Shown: piece after piece, positions 45,489-56,679 of the stretch | Layout: each line of letters opens with the position of its first letter | Numbering within the stretch: position 1 is the first letter of the stretch | From: Antilocapra americana | Taxonomy: Eukaryota > Chordata > Mammalia > Artiodactyla > Antilocapridae | DNA length: 64,000 nt | Direction: 5' to 3' | Assembly (NCBI GenBank): GCA_007570785.1 | Contig: ML664157.1 | Span: 7,086,074-7,150,073 of the forward strand | Translations under genes and position numbers: made by a program | Notes under the pieces: generated by a model | What the model was told of the DNA's origin: nothing | Database searches by the model: none | Seen by the model: only the letters and a program-made list of their open reading frames with translations

Positions 45489-46630
45489 CTGCATACAAGT
45501 TAAATAAGGAGGGTGACAATACACAGCCTTGACATATTCCTTTTCCTATTTGGAACCAATCTGTTGTTCCATGTCCAGTTCTAACTGTTGCTTCCTGACC
45601 TGCATACAGGTTTCCTAAGAGACAGGTCAGGTGGTCTGGTATTCCCATCTCTTTCAGAATTATCCACAGTTTATTGTGATCCAAACAGTCAAAGGCCTTG
45701 GCATAGTCAATAAAGCAGAAATAGATGTTTTTCTGGAACTCTCTTGCTGTTTTGATGATCCAGTGGATGTTGGCAATTTGATTTCTGGTTCCTCTGCCTT
45801 TTCTAAAACAAGCTTGAACATCTAGAAGTTCACAGTTCACATGTTGCTGAAGTCTGGCTTGGAGAATTTTGAGCATTACTTTTCTAGCGTGTGCTACTCC
45901 TGCTGCTAAGTCGCTTTAGCTGTGTCCGACACTGAGCGACCCCATAGACGGCAGCCCACCAGGCTCTGCTGTCCCTAGGTTTCTGCAGGCAAGAACACTG
46001 GAATGGGTTACTAGTGTGTGAGATGAGTGCAATTGTGCAGTAGTTTGAGCATTCTTTGGCATTGCCTTTCTTTGGGATTGGAATGAAAACTGACCTTTTC
46101 CAGCCCTGTGGCCACTGTTGAATTTTCCAAATTTGCTGACATGTTGTGTGTAGCACCTTCACAACATCATCTTTCAGGATTTGAAATAGCTCAACTGGAA
46201 TTCCATCATCTCCACTAGCTTTGTTCATAGTGATGCTTCCTAAGGCCCACTTGACTTTGCATTCCAGGATGTTTGGCTCTAGGTGAGTGATCACACCATT
46301 GTGATTATCTGGGTTGTGACGATCCTTTTTGTACAGTTCTTCTGTGTATTCTTGCCACTTCTTCTTAATATCTTCTATTTCTGTTAGGTCCATACCATTT
46401 CTATCCTTTATGGAGCTCATCTTTGCATGAAATGTTCCCTCGGCATCTCTAATTTTCTTGAAGAGATCTCTAGTCTTTCCCATTCTATTGTTTCCCTCTA
46501 CTTCTTTGCATTGATCACTGAGGAAGGCTTTCTTGTCTCTGTTTGCTATTCTCTGGAACTCTGCATTCAAATGGGAATATCTTTCCTTTTTTCCTTTGCT
46601 TTTCGCTTCTCTTCTTTTCACACCTATTTG
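45489..46630 (-). pseudogene. BovB ORF, inverted half (linker to reverse transcriptase motifs A/B)
   Basis: The minus-strand frame at 45876-45489 holds NIYFCFIDYAKAFDCLDHNK (motif A) and the QGC motif B. Upstream, about 46620-46020 keeps one open frame through KRREAKSKGKKERYSHLNAE and VFIPIPKKGNAKECSNY. The SINE at 45894-46010 separates the two. This half lacks the catalytic YADD box, which is on the other strand. Confidence 0.9.
45894..46010 (-). mobile_element. BOV-A2-type SINE nested in BovB, with 10-bp target-site duplication
   Basis: Antisense single unit with an AGC-rich tail at 45894-45912. BovB sequence ctagcgtgtg (45884-45893) is duplicated as ctagtgtgtg (46011-46020), with one mismatch. 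Confidence 0.93.
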
Positions 46631-47480
46631 TAACTTATATGCAGAGTACATCATGAGAAACACTGGGCTGGAAGAAGCACAAGCTGGAATCAAGATTGCC
46701 AGGAGAAATATCAATAACCTCAGATATGCAGATGACACCACCCTTATGGCAGAAAGTGAAGAGGAACCAAAAAACTTTCTTGATGTAAGTGAAAGAGGAG
46801 AGTGAAAAATGTTTGCTTAAAGCTCAACATTTGGAAAACTAAGATCATGGCATCTGGTGCCATCACTTCATGAGAAATAGATGGGGAAACAGTGGAAACA
46901 GTGTCAGACTTTATTTGGGGGGCTCCAAAATCACTGCAGATGGTGATTGCAGCCATGAAATTAAAAGACGCTTACTCCTTGGAAGGAAAGTCATGGTCAA
47001 CCTAGATAGCATATTGAAAAGCAGAGACATCACTTTGTCAATAAAAGTCCATCTAGTCAAGGCTACGGTTTTTCCAGTAGTCAGGTGTGGATGTGAGAGT
47101 TGGACTATAAAGAAAGCTGGGCTCTGAAGAACTCATGCTTTTGAACTGTGGTGTTGGAGAAGACTCTTGAGAGTCCCTTGGACTGCAAGGAGATCCAACC
47201 AGCCCATCCTAAAGGAGATCAATCCTGGATGTTCATTGGAAGGACTGATGTTGAAGCTGAAACGTCAATACTTTGGCCACCTCATGCGAAGAGGTGACTC
47301 ATTGGAAAAGACCCTGATGCTGGCAAGGATTGGGGGCAGAAGGAGAAGGGTATAAGAGAGGATGAGATGGCTGGATGGCATCACTGACTCAATGGACATG
47401 AGTTTGGGTAAACTCCAGGAGTAGGTGATGAACAGGGAGGCCTGGCATACTGTGATTCATGGGGTCACAAATAATCGGAC
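46631..47480 (+). pseudogene. BovB ORF, 3' half (YADD box to C-terminus)
   Basis: LRYADDTTLMAESEEE at about 46718-46766 keeps the catalytic aspartates. A frame break follows near 46790, and the TCA for a conserved serine has become TGA near 46870. Blocks at 46870-47127 (ITADGDCSHEIKRRLLLGRK) and 47167-47355 continue the C-terminal domain. Confidence 0.88.
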
Positions 47481-47517
47481 ATGACTGAGCCACTGAACTG
47501 AACTATACACCCTCTCT

Positions 47518-47802
47518 AGATTTGGGAAAATCCAGCTTTCTTGTCACCTTTTTTTGTAATCCTTCTTTTACCCCCTCCTCCACCTCATCTCTGGTAAAAT
47601 GTATTATTTCCCATCTGATTTGGCTTATTTTTATGCTTGAATTCATCTTAGCATTTGTCGCAGACCTGGGTATTATTTTAAAAAGATATGTGGATCCTAC
47701 AGTATTTTGGTAACAAAATACTAACAAATTATTTTTTAAACTATACAACATTAATACTTTTGCCACAGCTAGTAAAACTATGAAAAAGATATTTAAGAAG
47801 TT
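47518..47802. other. Unassigned DNA
   Basis: Nothing recognised. Confidence 0.5.
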
Positions 47803-47990
47803 GTTGTTCATCCGCTAAGCTGTGTCCAGCTCTTTTCTCTCCCATGGACTACAATATGCCAGGCTTCCCTGCCCTTCATCATCTCCTGAAGTTTGCGGCA
47901 ACTCATGTCTGTTGAGTCTGTGATGCTATCCAACCATCTCATCCTCTGTCATCCCCTTCTCCTCCTGCTTTAAATCTTTCCTAGCATCAA
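47803..47990 (-). mobile_element. BovB 3' end fragment
   Basis: The tail 'gttgttgttcatccgctaag' is followed by the last about 170 bases of BovB antisense ('catcatctcctgaagtttgc'). 5'-truncated. Confidence 0.88.
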
Positions 47991-48089
47991 CTGAAAAAGT
48001 AGATTTTATGAAAAAACAACAGATCGAACTTATGCTTTTTCTTCCAATATGTCTCTTGAATTACTGCTTTAGAAAATAAAACAGTAAAA

Positions 48090-50100
48090 AGATGTTAGAA
48101 AGGCATTGACACACTAATGAAGATAGTGTGATGGAAAGGACAGACACACAGACTAATGGAAGAGAATAGAGAGAGAACCCAGAAAGAGATCCACACAAAT
48201 ACTCCTAATTAAATTTCTACAGAGAGGCAAAAGCAATTCAACGGAAGAGGGTCATCCTTTTGAATGAATGGTTTTGGAGCCATTGGGCACCCACTAGAAA
48301 GAAAATAGCTTTGACCTGTACTTCACACTTAATATAAACTTTCACTGACAATTGATCTTAGACTTTAATGTAAAATTTAAAACTATAAAAACTTCTAGGA
48401 AACAACATAGGGGAAAAATCTAGAACTAGTAAAGAGCTCTTAGCCTTGACACCAAAATCATGATCCATAAAAGGAAAAATTGATAAATAAGGTCTCTTCA
48501 AAATTTGAAACTTTTGTTCTGCAAGAGACTCAGCTATAAGGAGGAAAAGACAAAGTAAAACCTTCAAAAAAATTGTTTGCAAGTTTCTTTTTTTTTTCTG
48601 ATTTTTTTTATTAGTTTTGCCATACTATGACATGATATCGCCATGGGTTTACATATGCTCCCCCTCCAGAACCCCCCTCCTTCCTCCCTACCTCCTCCCT
48701 CCCCTCGGAAAACTCGGTGCACCAGCCCCGAGCATCAATCCTGGGCTGGTGATTGATTTCACATATGATAATTAACATGTTTCAATACCATTCTCCCATA
48801 TCATCCCACCCTTGCCCTCATCCACAGAGTCCACGAGTCTGTTCTATACATCTGCGTTCCTTTTGCTGTCTCACATGCTGGGTTCTCGTTACCATCCTTC
48901 TGAATTCCATATATATGCGTTAGTATACTGTATTGTTGTTTTTCCTTCTGGCTTACTTCACTCTGGATAATAGGCTCCAGTTCCGTCCACCTGAGTAGAA
49001 CTGATTCAAATGAATTTTTTTTTTTAATGCTGAGTAATTGTATCCAGAATGTATAAGACTTCTCAGTGTTTAGCATGAGAAAAAAAGCAAAAGAGCAATC
49101 CAATTATAAAATGAGCAAAAAGATATACACAGATGCTTCACCAAAGATAAACTACATGTAACAAATAAACACACAAAAGCATGTTTGGAATGTTTAGCAA
49201 TTTATCACAAAGGCTGAAGTTAAAAAAAATAGTGACAATACAAAATGCTAGTGAGTATGCATAAAAATTTAAATACTCATATATTGCTGGGAGGAATGTA
49301 CAACAGTACAGCCATCTGTAAAATAGTTTGATACTTTCCTTCTAACCTAGAAGTAGCATTGTCATGTAGAAAAAATTACATCTTGGGTACTTATTCTAGG
49401 GAAATTAAGACTTCCCACAGGAATCTGTACACAAATACACATAGTAGGTTTATTGTTAATTGCCAAAAACTGGAAACCTACTTTAATGTTCTCCATATGG
49501 ATGATTCATTAAATTATTGATGTACCGTAATTTTATTACTACTCAGCAGCAAAAAGAAGGGGTTATTAATACATATTACAATTTTGTTGGAGAAGCCTCA
49601 AGGAAATGATGCTGAGTAAAAAGAAGTCAATCTCAAGTTACATACTATACTTAAATAATATTCCATTAATGAAATAACATATTAACAGCTATGAAGATGA
49701 ATAGCAAATTGTTGTCAGGATTAAAGAGTGAGAGGAGAGGGGTAACAGAAGAGTCTTGTGATTTATAAAGGGGTAACAAGAGAGTTTTTTGATAGTAAAG
49801 CTGCATATTTTGATTGTGGTAGTAGTTACACAAGCCTATATGTGTGACAAATTGCATAGACACAAACACAAAATAAGCGCATCTATAACTGATGGATTAT
49901 GAAAAAGATTTATGAATGGTGCCAATGTCAACTTCTTGATTTGTCAACTTCTTGGTTTTAATATTATATCAATACTATAGTTGTGTAAGATGCTAGTATT
50001 TGGGAGGCTGGGAGAAGTGTGCACAGAAGTTTCTTGTACATTTCTTTGCAACCTCCCATTAATCTATAATTATTTCAAAGATTTTAAAAAGCACTCCAAG
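48090..50100 (+). mobile_element. Old L1 (L1M-type), ORF2 C-terminal part and 3' UTR, split by a younger L1
   Basis: 48090-48585 carries diverged ORF2 sequence ('gaacccagaaagagatccac', 'aacttttgttctgcaagag'). After the nested L1 it resumes at 49038 ('gtatccagaatgtataag') and continues through the C-terminus ('tcatatattgctgggagg') and 3' UTR to about 50100. No usable frame. Confidence 0.8.
48586..49037 (-). mobile_element. Ruminant L1 3' end nested in the old L1
   Basis: A poly-T/A-tail region at 48586-48612 precedes the 3' UTR and the last about 50 codons of ORF2 on the minus strand (ending LTHIYGI). Truncated at about 49037. Opposite orientation to the host L1. Confidence 0.9.
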
Positions 50101-50607
50101 ATAAGAACATGGAAGAACTAACTGTAGATAATGACAAAAAATTTTTGAAAATTTGAAAAGAAGGTAACCAAAGAATATCTGGCTTAGTCAAACAGAGCTG
50201 AAGCCTAAGTTCACCGAATAGCAACCCAGTTTTTGCTTTGGATCCATCCTCATCCTAAGATATCTGCAATTCATCACACCAAATATTTCTGAAAGTAGTA
50301 AGGCATATAGTTCTGAAAACAGCAGGATTGGGGGAAGGTCTGATTAAGAAACTACCCAGCTCTCAGAATTCTCACTCCCTCTGTGTAGTAGGAAAAAGTC
50401 CCAGTGGAATTTTGGAGACTTATTTAATAGAGGGTCTTTAAACATAGTTCAGGGTGGAAGTAATGTACTAAACAGGGAGATTAAGAAAATTAGAAGTATT
50501 TGATGATATTGAAGGTAATTGAGAATTTTTCTTAACCAACCTCATTCTTTATTTCTTCCATCTATGATAAAACAGCAGCCAGCCTTTACAGTCTTGCTAT
50601 TATACAT
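50101..50607. other. Unassigned DNA
   Basis: No element or gene recognised. Confidence 0.5.
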
Positions 50608-51165
50608 CTTATTCAAATCGCTACAACAAAAGATTACAGACCAGGGGGCTTCCCTGGTGGCTCAGATGGTAAAGAATCCTCCTGAAATGTGGGAAACTTG
50701 GGTTCAATCCCTGGTTTGGGAAGATCCCCTGGAGGAGGGCATGGCACCCCACTCCAATATTCTTGCCTGAAGAATCCCGTGGACGGAGGAGCCTGGAGGG
50801 CCACAATCCATGGTGTCACAAAGAGTCAGACATGACTGAGTGACTAAGCACACACAGGTAGCTTATAAAAGACAGAATTTACTCCTCACAGTTCTGGAGG
50901 CAGGAAGTGCAAGATGCCAACATGGCTGGGTGACTAGAAGATTCTCTTTCGGGTTGCAGACTGCCAACTTTCCTCTTTTCCCTCACACAGTGGAAGGGAC
51001 AAGAGAGCTCACTCTGGCCTCTTCTACAAGGACATTAATAGCATTCATTACAGTTCCACTCTCATGATCTAATCACCTCCCAATGGTTCCATCTCCTAAT
51101 ATCATAATATTGGGTATTAGGATTTCAACATATGAATTTTGAAGGATAAAATAATTTAGACTATA
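50608..51165 (-). mobile_element. MLT1-type MaLR LTR with a nested SINE
   Basis: The LTR end lies at about 50620-50644 ('acaacaaaagattacagacc') and resumes after the SINE at 50858 with 'gtagcttataaaagacagaa', 'ctcacagttctggaggcagg', 'gatctaatcacctcccaatg' and 'gatttcaacatatgaat'. Antisense, solo. Confidence 0.82.
50645..50857 (+). mobile_element. Bov-tA SINE nested in MLT1
   Basis: Head 'ggcttccctggtggctcaga', B box 'gggttcaatccctgg', BovB tail and (CA)n end. Confidence 0.94.
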
Positions 51166-51639
51166 ACAGTAAATAAATATTATTCACTTCTGTAACAATA
51201 GTATATGTTTATTAGGTTTTATTCTCACATAACTTTTGATGTTAAAGGTAATTCCTTCTTCATTGTATTTAAACTTATTTATCTTTTTATGCAGTTACCA
51301 CTGCTTATTTTTTTAATTCTCTAACAGATATCTGTTAAACACCAGCCAATAATTTTCCAAAGGCTTAAATACTTCAAAGTATCTAACAATCCCCTATCAT
51401 TTAATTTTGTTGTTGTTGTTCATTTATTTTAATTGATGATCTGCCTCCTACAGACATCTATTCCTTGCTTCAAATTAAACTAATAGCTTTTCAGGCTTAA
51501 AGCACATTAATCATGCCAAAGTGATCCCTTTTTTCTCTCCTGTAATGAAGACATTTGTCCCTGAATCCTCTTTTTCTCTTTCCTACTTTACTATCTAATT
51601 TTTCATGAATTATAAATTTTTGTGACTTCCTAACATAGG
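51166..51639. other. Unassigned AT-rich DNA
   Basis: Nothing recognised apart from a short GTT repeat at about 51409-51420. Confidence 0.5.
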
Positions 51640-52440
51640 GTATATAAGAGATAAGTTTTTTAAATTATTGTATATCTGAAAATGACTTTATTCAATCTTT
51701 ATATTTGAATTGATACCTTGGCTAGGTATAATATTAGAGGTTGAAAATAATTTTCATCAGAATTTTTAATACCTTTATTCTACTGTCTTTTGCTTTTTAG
51801 TGTTACTGGTAAGAATATTTATTTTGTGAATGTTTTAAAGTCTTCCCCTTAACTCCTGCTGCTGCTAAATCACTTCAGTCATGTCCAAGTCTGTGCAATC
51901 CCATAGACGGCAGCCCACCAGGCTCCCCCGTCCCTGGGATTCTCCAAGCAGGAACACTGGAGTTGGTTGCCATTTCCTTCTCCATCCCCTCAACCCCAGG
52001 CATACTTAAATTTCATGATAATAAGCCTTTGTATGACTACTTCATGCCATTAATTTTACTGGGCATTTAATGGATTTTTTTAACTTAAAGATACATGCCT
52101 TTTAGTTTGGAAGCAATTTTGTTTTATTCTTTTGACTATTTCCTCTCCTCTATATTTCCTTCTTTCTCTACTACTTCTACTGGTTGGATGTTAAACCACT
52201 CAAACTAATCCCTTAATGTTCTGCTTTTTTAAAAAATATTATTTTCTCGTTGTTTATGGGCTTTTATAGATTTTCTATGAAGATTTCTAATAACTTTTTT
52301 CTACTGTACTTTAATTGCCAATTTCTTTTCTCTGATTTCCTTTAAAAGTAGTTTCCTGCTCTTATCTTATGAATGTAATATTATATGATATATTTGTCCA
52401 TTTTAAGTGAGTTCCATTTTCAGAAACCTTTGTTTATTTT
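51640..52440 (-). mobile_element. Probable ancient L1/HAL1-like sequence
   Basis: 'tataatattagaggttgaaa', 'ctactgtcttttgcttttta' and the T-rich 'tttctctgatttcctttaaa' pattern resemble the antisense 5' half of old L1s. Weak, from memory. A BOV-A2 lies within it. Confidence 0.45.
51855..51987 (-). mobile_element. BOV-A2-type SINE, single unit
   Basis: Antisense, with an AGC-rich tail at 51855-51867 and end 'gccatttccttctcc'. A degenerate target-site duplication may be present (ccccttaact before, cccctcaacc after). Confidence 0.92.
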
Positions 52441-52451
52441 GGTATCTCCTT

Positions 52452-52592
52452 GTCATGGGAGACCTGGATTTGATCCTTGGGTTTGGAAAATCTCCTGGAT
52501 AAGGGAAAGGCTACACACTCCAGTATTCTGGCCTAGAGAATTCTATGGATTGTATAGTCCATTGGGTCTCAAACAGTGGGACACGACTGTCA
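52452..52592 (+). mobile_element. Bov-tA SINE, 5'-truncated
   Basis: Starts at the B-box region 'gacctggatttgatccttgg' and keeps the BovB tail. Confidence 0.88.
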
Positions 52593-53239
52593 TGGGAAAG
52601 GATTTCGTCTCATATATGCTACTCCTTTAGGAAATATTTGTATATAAGACCCAAGTTCAGAAAGCTCTGTGTTGTAGGGGAGAATACTAGGGCAGGGGAA
52701 CAGGACTCAACTAGTTGACTTCATTTAGAGTGAATTCCTCCATGTCTTTAGGAAATGCCCAAACACCTAGAAGTCTTTTTATCTAGAAAAGTTTTTCAGT
52801 GCTTTTCCCCACTGACTCCAGTTTTCTGTGAGGCAAAGATAAACATGGAAACCAGTATCTTGGAATTCCTCAGGGCTGAGGAAAGGGGCTATAGTAGTGT
52901 AAGGGATACACATAGATCTATTTTTATCACCCTGCTTTCACCTTAAAATGCTATGTCTCTTGAGTGACATTGAGTTTCATTTATTTTAGTGTGCATTTTT
53001 GAAAGAGTTAAGATACTTTAAACAATAACTTGCATGTTTGGTCTTTGCCCTCCACTTTTCATCTTACCTGCTTCCCCATATACAGAAACTCTTGGAGGAT
53101 CTGTGAGGTAAACAAGCTCATTTCCTATCATAACAACCTTATGTGGTTGGTTAGCTTTTGATGGTCTCTGCTCTGCTATGTCAATGATCCTTCTTTCCTT
53201 CATCTCATTTGACTCTCTAAAAATTATTCTAATGGTTTT
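52593..53239. other. Unassigned, with a candidate minus-strand exon
   Basis: Moderate-complexity sequence with no named repeat. See the candidate exon at 53068-53216. Confidence 0.45.
53068..53216 (-). other. Candidate exon (open frame with strong splice donor)
   Basis: The minus-strand frame is open through the whole segment (RIIDIAEQRPSKANQP ... VSVYGEAG) with varied, protein-like composition. It ends at CAG|GTAAGAT (donor GT at 53067-53066), close to the ideal splice donor. The upstream AG at 53218-53217 has a poor pyrimidine tract, which argues against a normal internal exon. I do not recognise the protein. A chance open frame of this size is quite possible in 64 kb. Confidence 0.2.
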
Positions 53240-53660
53240 TTTTAATGGAATTTCTTTTATAAACCTTTCCTGTCCCCAGTATCCTCACCACCCACCACCC
53301 TCAATCCTTTGTTTTACCCACTACAATCTGAGCATAATATGCCTTCTTGAGTGTTCTCTATGGTCAGGTCTTTTTTCTGTGTTCAGACATGCTATGATCA
53401 TTTCTACCTTAGCCCTACTTCAGAAAGTAGCTTCAATTCCCATCTTTACTGTTCTTTGCCAGCAATATGCTACCCCAATATCTCTACATTTTTAGTTGCC
53501 TTTAGTCCTCAGGTTTTAGTGTCAACCTCTGTAATGAACTTTAAGTTCAAAGATGGTAAGATCAGGTTCCTCTTGTTCATCATGGCATCCTCAACACCTC
53601 TAACACAGCTGTGACTTGAGTAGCTTCACAATAAATAATTAAAAGTGAATGAACTGAACT
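53240..53660 (+). mobile_element. L2 LINE 3' region
   Basis: 'ccactacaatctgagcataa', 'ggtaagatcaggttcctctt', 'atcctcaacacctctaacac' and the terminal 'aagtgaatgaactgaa' are in L2 order. Confidence 0.65.
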
Positions 53661-55473
53661 CTATACTTTAAATGGGAAGCTCTCCAATGCAAGGTATGGG
53701 TGGTATAGCATTCATTTATGTAGATTACAGAATCCAGCTAAATGTACTTATATACTTTGGATGAAAGACACAAATATTCTGCAGATGCTGAATGAATGAA
53801 CGGAGAGATGGATGACAGGCATAGAAGGTTTACTATTATTTTTTCCTCTGATGAAAAACACATGATTACTTCTAGGGAAAAGTTTGCTTCTGAATAACAA
53901 GAGTGGCAACCATTGTGAGGTCAACTCTTTGAAAAGTAGATTGATATCTATAAACTTAAGGCTTAACTTTTAGCAACCTTAAGCACACACTTATTAAAGT
54001 TAAGCAATCCTAGTAAGACTTTGTACCCAGAATCTACAAATCAAAAACCTGAGAAATCAAGCCATCAATTGTTTTGTAGTTTAATGGGAGATTCTACAAA
54101 AAATATACTTCCTTTTCAAATATTTCTTCCATAATCAAAATGAGTACACCAGTAAAATGTTTATGTCAGTTACATGTAATAACAATGGGATTTAGAAGTG
54201 AAATTGGGAAATAATAATTAGAAATTTGGCTTAAGCTAAAGTTAAATAGAACTCTCTTTAGAAGGTTATCAATAGAATAATGTTCAAAAAGTCTGAACGT
54301 GAAACAGCAAAGTTTGAAACTTAACGAAAATCAAATACCAACAGCAAGGAAGGCAAACAAAATCCTCAACGTTTGCAGACAAAACAACTGTGAAACAGGA
54401 AGTAATTCTGAGAATTTTTCAGCATTTTCTTCTTTGTACAACTTCCTCTAAATATAGTGATACTCCTTTCCATCAGTCAGTCTGAATTTATCTGCTATCA
54501 AATGTTCACAAAGAAATTAAAGCAAGAAGCCATTGCTAACAAAAATTTCCTTCTCTTTTTCTCTCTTTAAATTGCCTGTTTAAAACATGTTTTAGGGACT
54601 AAAAATAATCTTCCTCAAAACCCGTATATGTTTCAAGATAGAAACTTGAACCAAATGCAGTTTCATTTTTTTTGGAAAGTGAAGATTTACACTGGTGAAA
54701 TGTTTGGATGAAAATACATATTATTTTTAAGTACTAACATGTGTGTTACAGAAAATGTTCTAGAAGATTGAGAAATGGAAAGCTACCTCAGGGTAGAGCA
54801 GTCTCATGAATTAGGCTGGATTTATGAAGCTTTAGAATATTAAGAGGTTTGAGTAATCAGAGAGAGAAGAGAAACTAAATGAGCTCTGAGAGCAATATAC
54901 ATGTTACAAGAGGAAAGAGTAGCCTGATAGTAAATGGAACCCTATCATTTACTATCATTTACTATCACAGATTCAAACAGATCACTGAAGAAGAGAAGGA
55001 GATATTGTTTTTTTTTTTTAAATTGCTGGTGTTAGGATGTAAGGATGCTGACTGGATTTCAATGTCACCCTTGCTGACAGTGGGGAATCAGGTCATTAGA
55101 GGAGCATGTTTGTTAAGGCCGTTTGTTTGTTAAGCCTATTTGTTGAGGCTCTTGGGGGTCTGGCTAGTGAGACCAGATTGAAAGATGTAATAGACATCAC
55201 AGGGTGGTTTAGTATTTATTGCCTCTCTATTTCTTTTTGGCTCTAAATATACAAGTGTTAACAGCGCTTGGATTGTTTTCTTGAAGAGGTGCATCTTCTG
55301 GGATGCGTCCGATGACTAGCTTTATGTGTCATTATAACAGAGGAAGGGCGAGATGACCTTTCTATCCACTTAAGGGTTCTTTGCCATTTGAAGAGAAAGT
55401 AAAATCTCTCATCTTACAAATTCAGTGGTGCTACCTACTGTCTGAGCCACCGGAGCAAAAGTATACAGCAACT
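53661..55473. other. Unassigned unique DNA with short tandem repeats
   Basis: Holds a hairpin with perfect 10-bp arms (gcttaacttt at 53961-53970, aaagttaagc at 53996-54005), a 10-bp tandem repeat ctatcattta at 54942-54961, and a triple 'ttgttaagg'-type repeat at about 55108-55152. The segment at 54688-54765 resembles 56833-56912. No gene seen. Confidence 0.5.
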
Positions 55474-55627
55474 GAAAACATTTCTTCAAGTCACTGCAGC
55501 CCAGGTCAAGAGCAATACAGGGTAACTGACTAAGATCTGTTATTGTATTTAGTGCGTGGATTCTTTCAACTTATTAATAAGTGTGACATGGTATAAAAAC
55601 AGGGAGGGGAAAGTCAAAATTCAATCT
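55474..55627 (+). repeat. Left arm of a 154-bp inverted repeat
   Basis: Pairs with 56680-56832 as its reverse complement at about 91% identity by eye (13 mismatches, one 1-base gap). Homology begins at gaaaacatttcttc and ends at caatct on both arms. Confidence 0.95.
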
Positions 55628-56222
55628 GGAGAAAAATATTAAAAATAAAACAGAAACATACAAGCAAATTAGAGAGGATTTATAGTTGATAAAAATCTGG
55701 ACTTTCAGAGACACATTGTATTGTTTCTAGTCTAGATATTTGTAAGTTGGAGGCTGTGACTGATCACTGAAAATAAAAAAAAATAGGAGAATTATGAAAC
55801 ATATTTTTACTGGCATTATAGGTTAACCTTTCATGCTTTGCTTATATTGTAAATGATACTCATATTCACTGTAATGCATTTTCTGTATGAAGTGCTGAGC
55901 AAACAACTTTATTTTCTATGTATTTATAAATACATGACTATGTTCTATAAAATTACATTATTTTAAAAAATAAGTGACACATTTTCTTACAGGATATTTT
56001 GTTAACTGAGCTTTATGTTTTTATTGGTCAAGCAAAATGAATTTGAGTTGCTTTGACATAAATTTTATATCTGAAACTTACTTATTAACTTACAAGTTTC
56101 ATGGGAGTCTATTTTGTTTATTTTGATCAAAAAAGAGATATTATCTTTAAAAATAAAATTAATAAATTCAGGTGCATAAAATGAAATATAATGGTTAAGA
56201 AACTTTTAAACTTTCCATGAAT
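55628..56222. other. AT-rich spacer of the inverted repeat
   Basis: No recognised element before the solo LTR. Confidence 0.5.
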
Positions 56223-56228
56223 CTAATG

Positions 56229-56649
56229 TGTCAGGGAACATTTGGCAGGAGGCTTCCTGTGTGCTGTTTTCTGATGTTGCTTATTAATCCCTGAATATTC
56301 AGAGATGAGTGGAGAGGCATACCTCTCCCAGGGACAAAAGGAATGCATACATTCTTAAAGTAAAACTAAAATTACAGCCTTCTTCCTTTTCTGTTAGGGA
56401 AAGTGAGTTTTACAACTCCCTCTCTTAGAGATGGATTCTAGCCTTATGTTTCCTGTATGTTTTGTAAGATTCTTGGTCCCAAGACAGCACAAATATACCG
56501 ACATTACATTGAATAAACACCTTTACTCCATCAGAGTCTTGGTCCCCATGTCTCTATTCATTTCTCTCTTTCTCTCCTTTCTCTCCTCCTTTATTTTCTT
56601 ATTCTCAACTCTGTACCCCCAAGCCTTGGGCCATTAAAGGGCCATAACA
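56229..56649 (+). mobile_element. Solo LTR of a class II (betaretrovirus-like) endogenous retrovirus, 6-bp target-site duplication
   Basis: A 421-bp segment starting TG (tgtcagggaac) and ending CA (ggccataaca), flanked by exact ctaatg at 56223-56228 and 56650-56655. AATAAA lies at 56512-56517, followed by a T/C-rich 3' region, the layout of class II LTRs. Six-base duplications are typical of that class. No internal viral sequence remains, so two LTRs probably recombined. I did not match it to a named family. Confidence 0.75.
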
Positions 56650-56679
56650 CTAATGCAATTTCCATTCCATTTGTTGGAA

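Larger units (their letters stand above)
45489..47505. mobile_element. BovB LINE with inverted 5' segment (twin priming) and 12-bp target-site duplication
   Basis: 45489-46630 is BovB on the minus strand (linker and reverse transcriptase up to LFNLYAE). 46631-47505 is the continuation on the plus strand (NLYAEYIMRNTGLEEAQ to the 3' tail). The two pieces join into one element without overlap except about 15 bases. The whole is bounded by tacaccctctct at 45477-45488 and 47506-47517. A SINE is nested at 45894-46010. Confidence 0.95.

Noticed and set aside
45884..46741. 285-codon minus-strand open frame
   Set aside because: It is a chimera made by the BovB inversion. It starts as antisense of the plus-strand YADD region, passes through the sense BovB linker, and ends inside the nested SINE. 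No ancestral protein corresponds to it.
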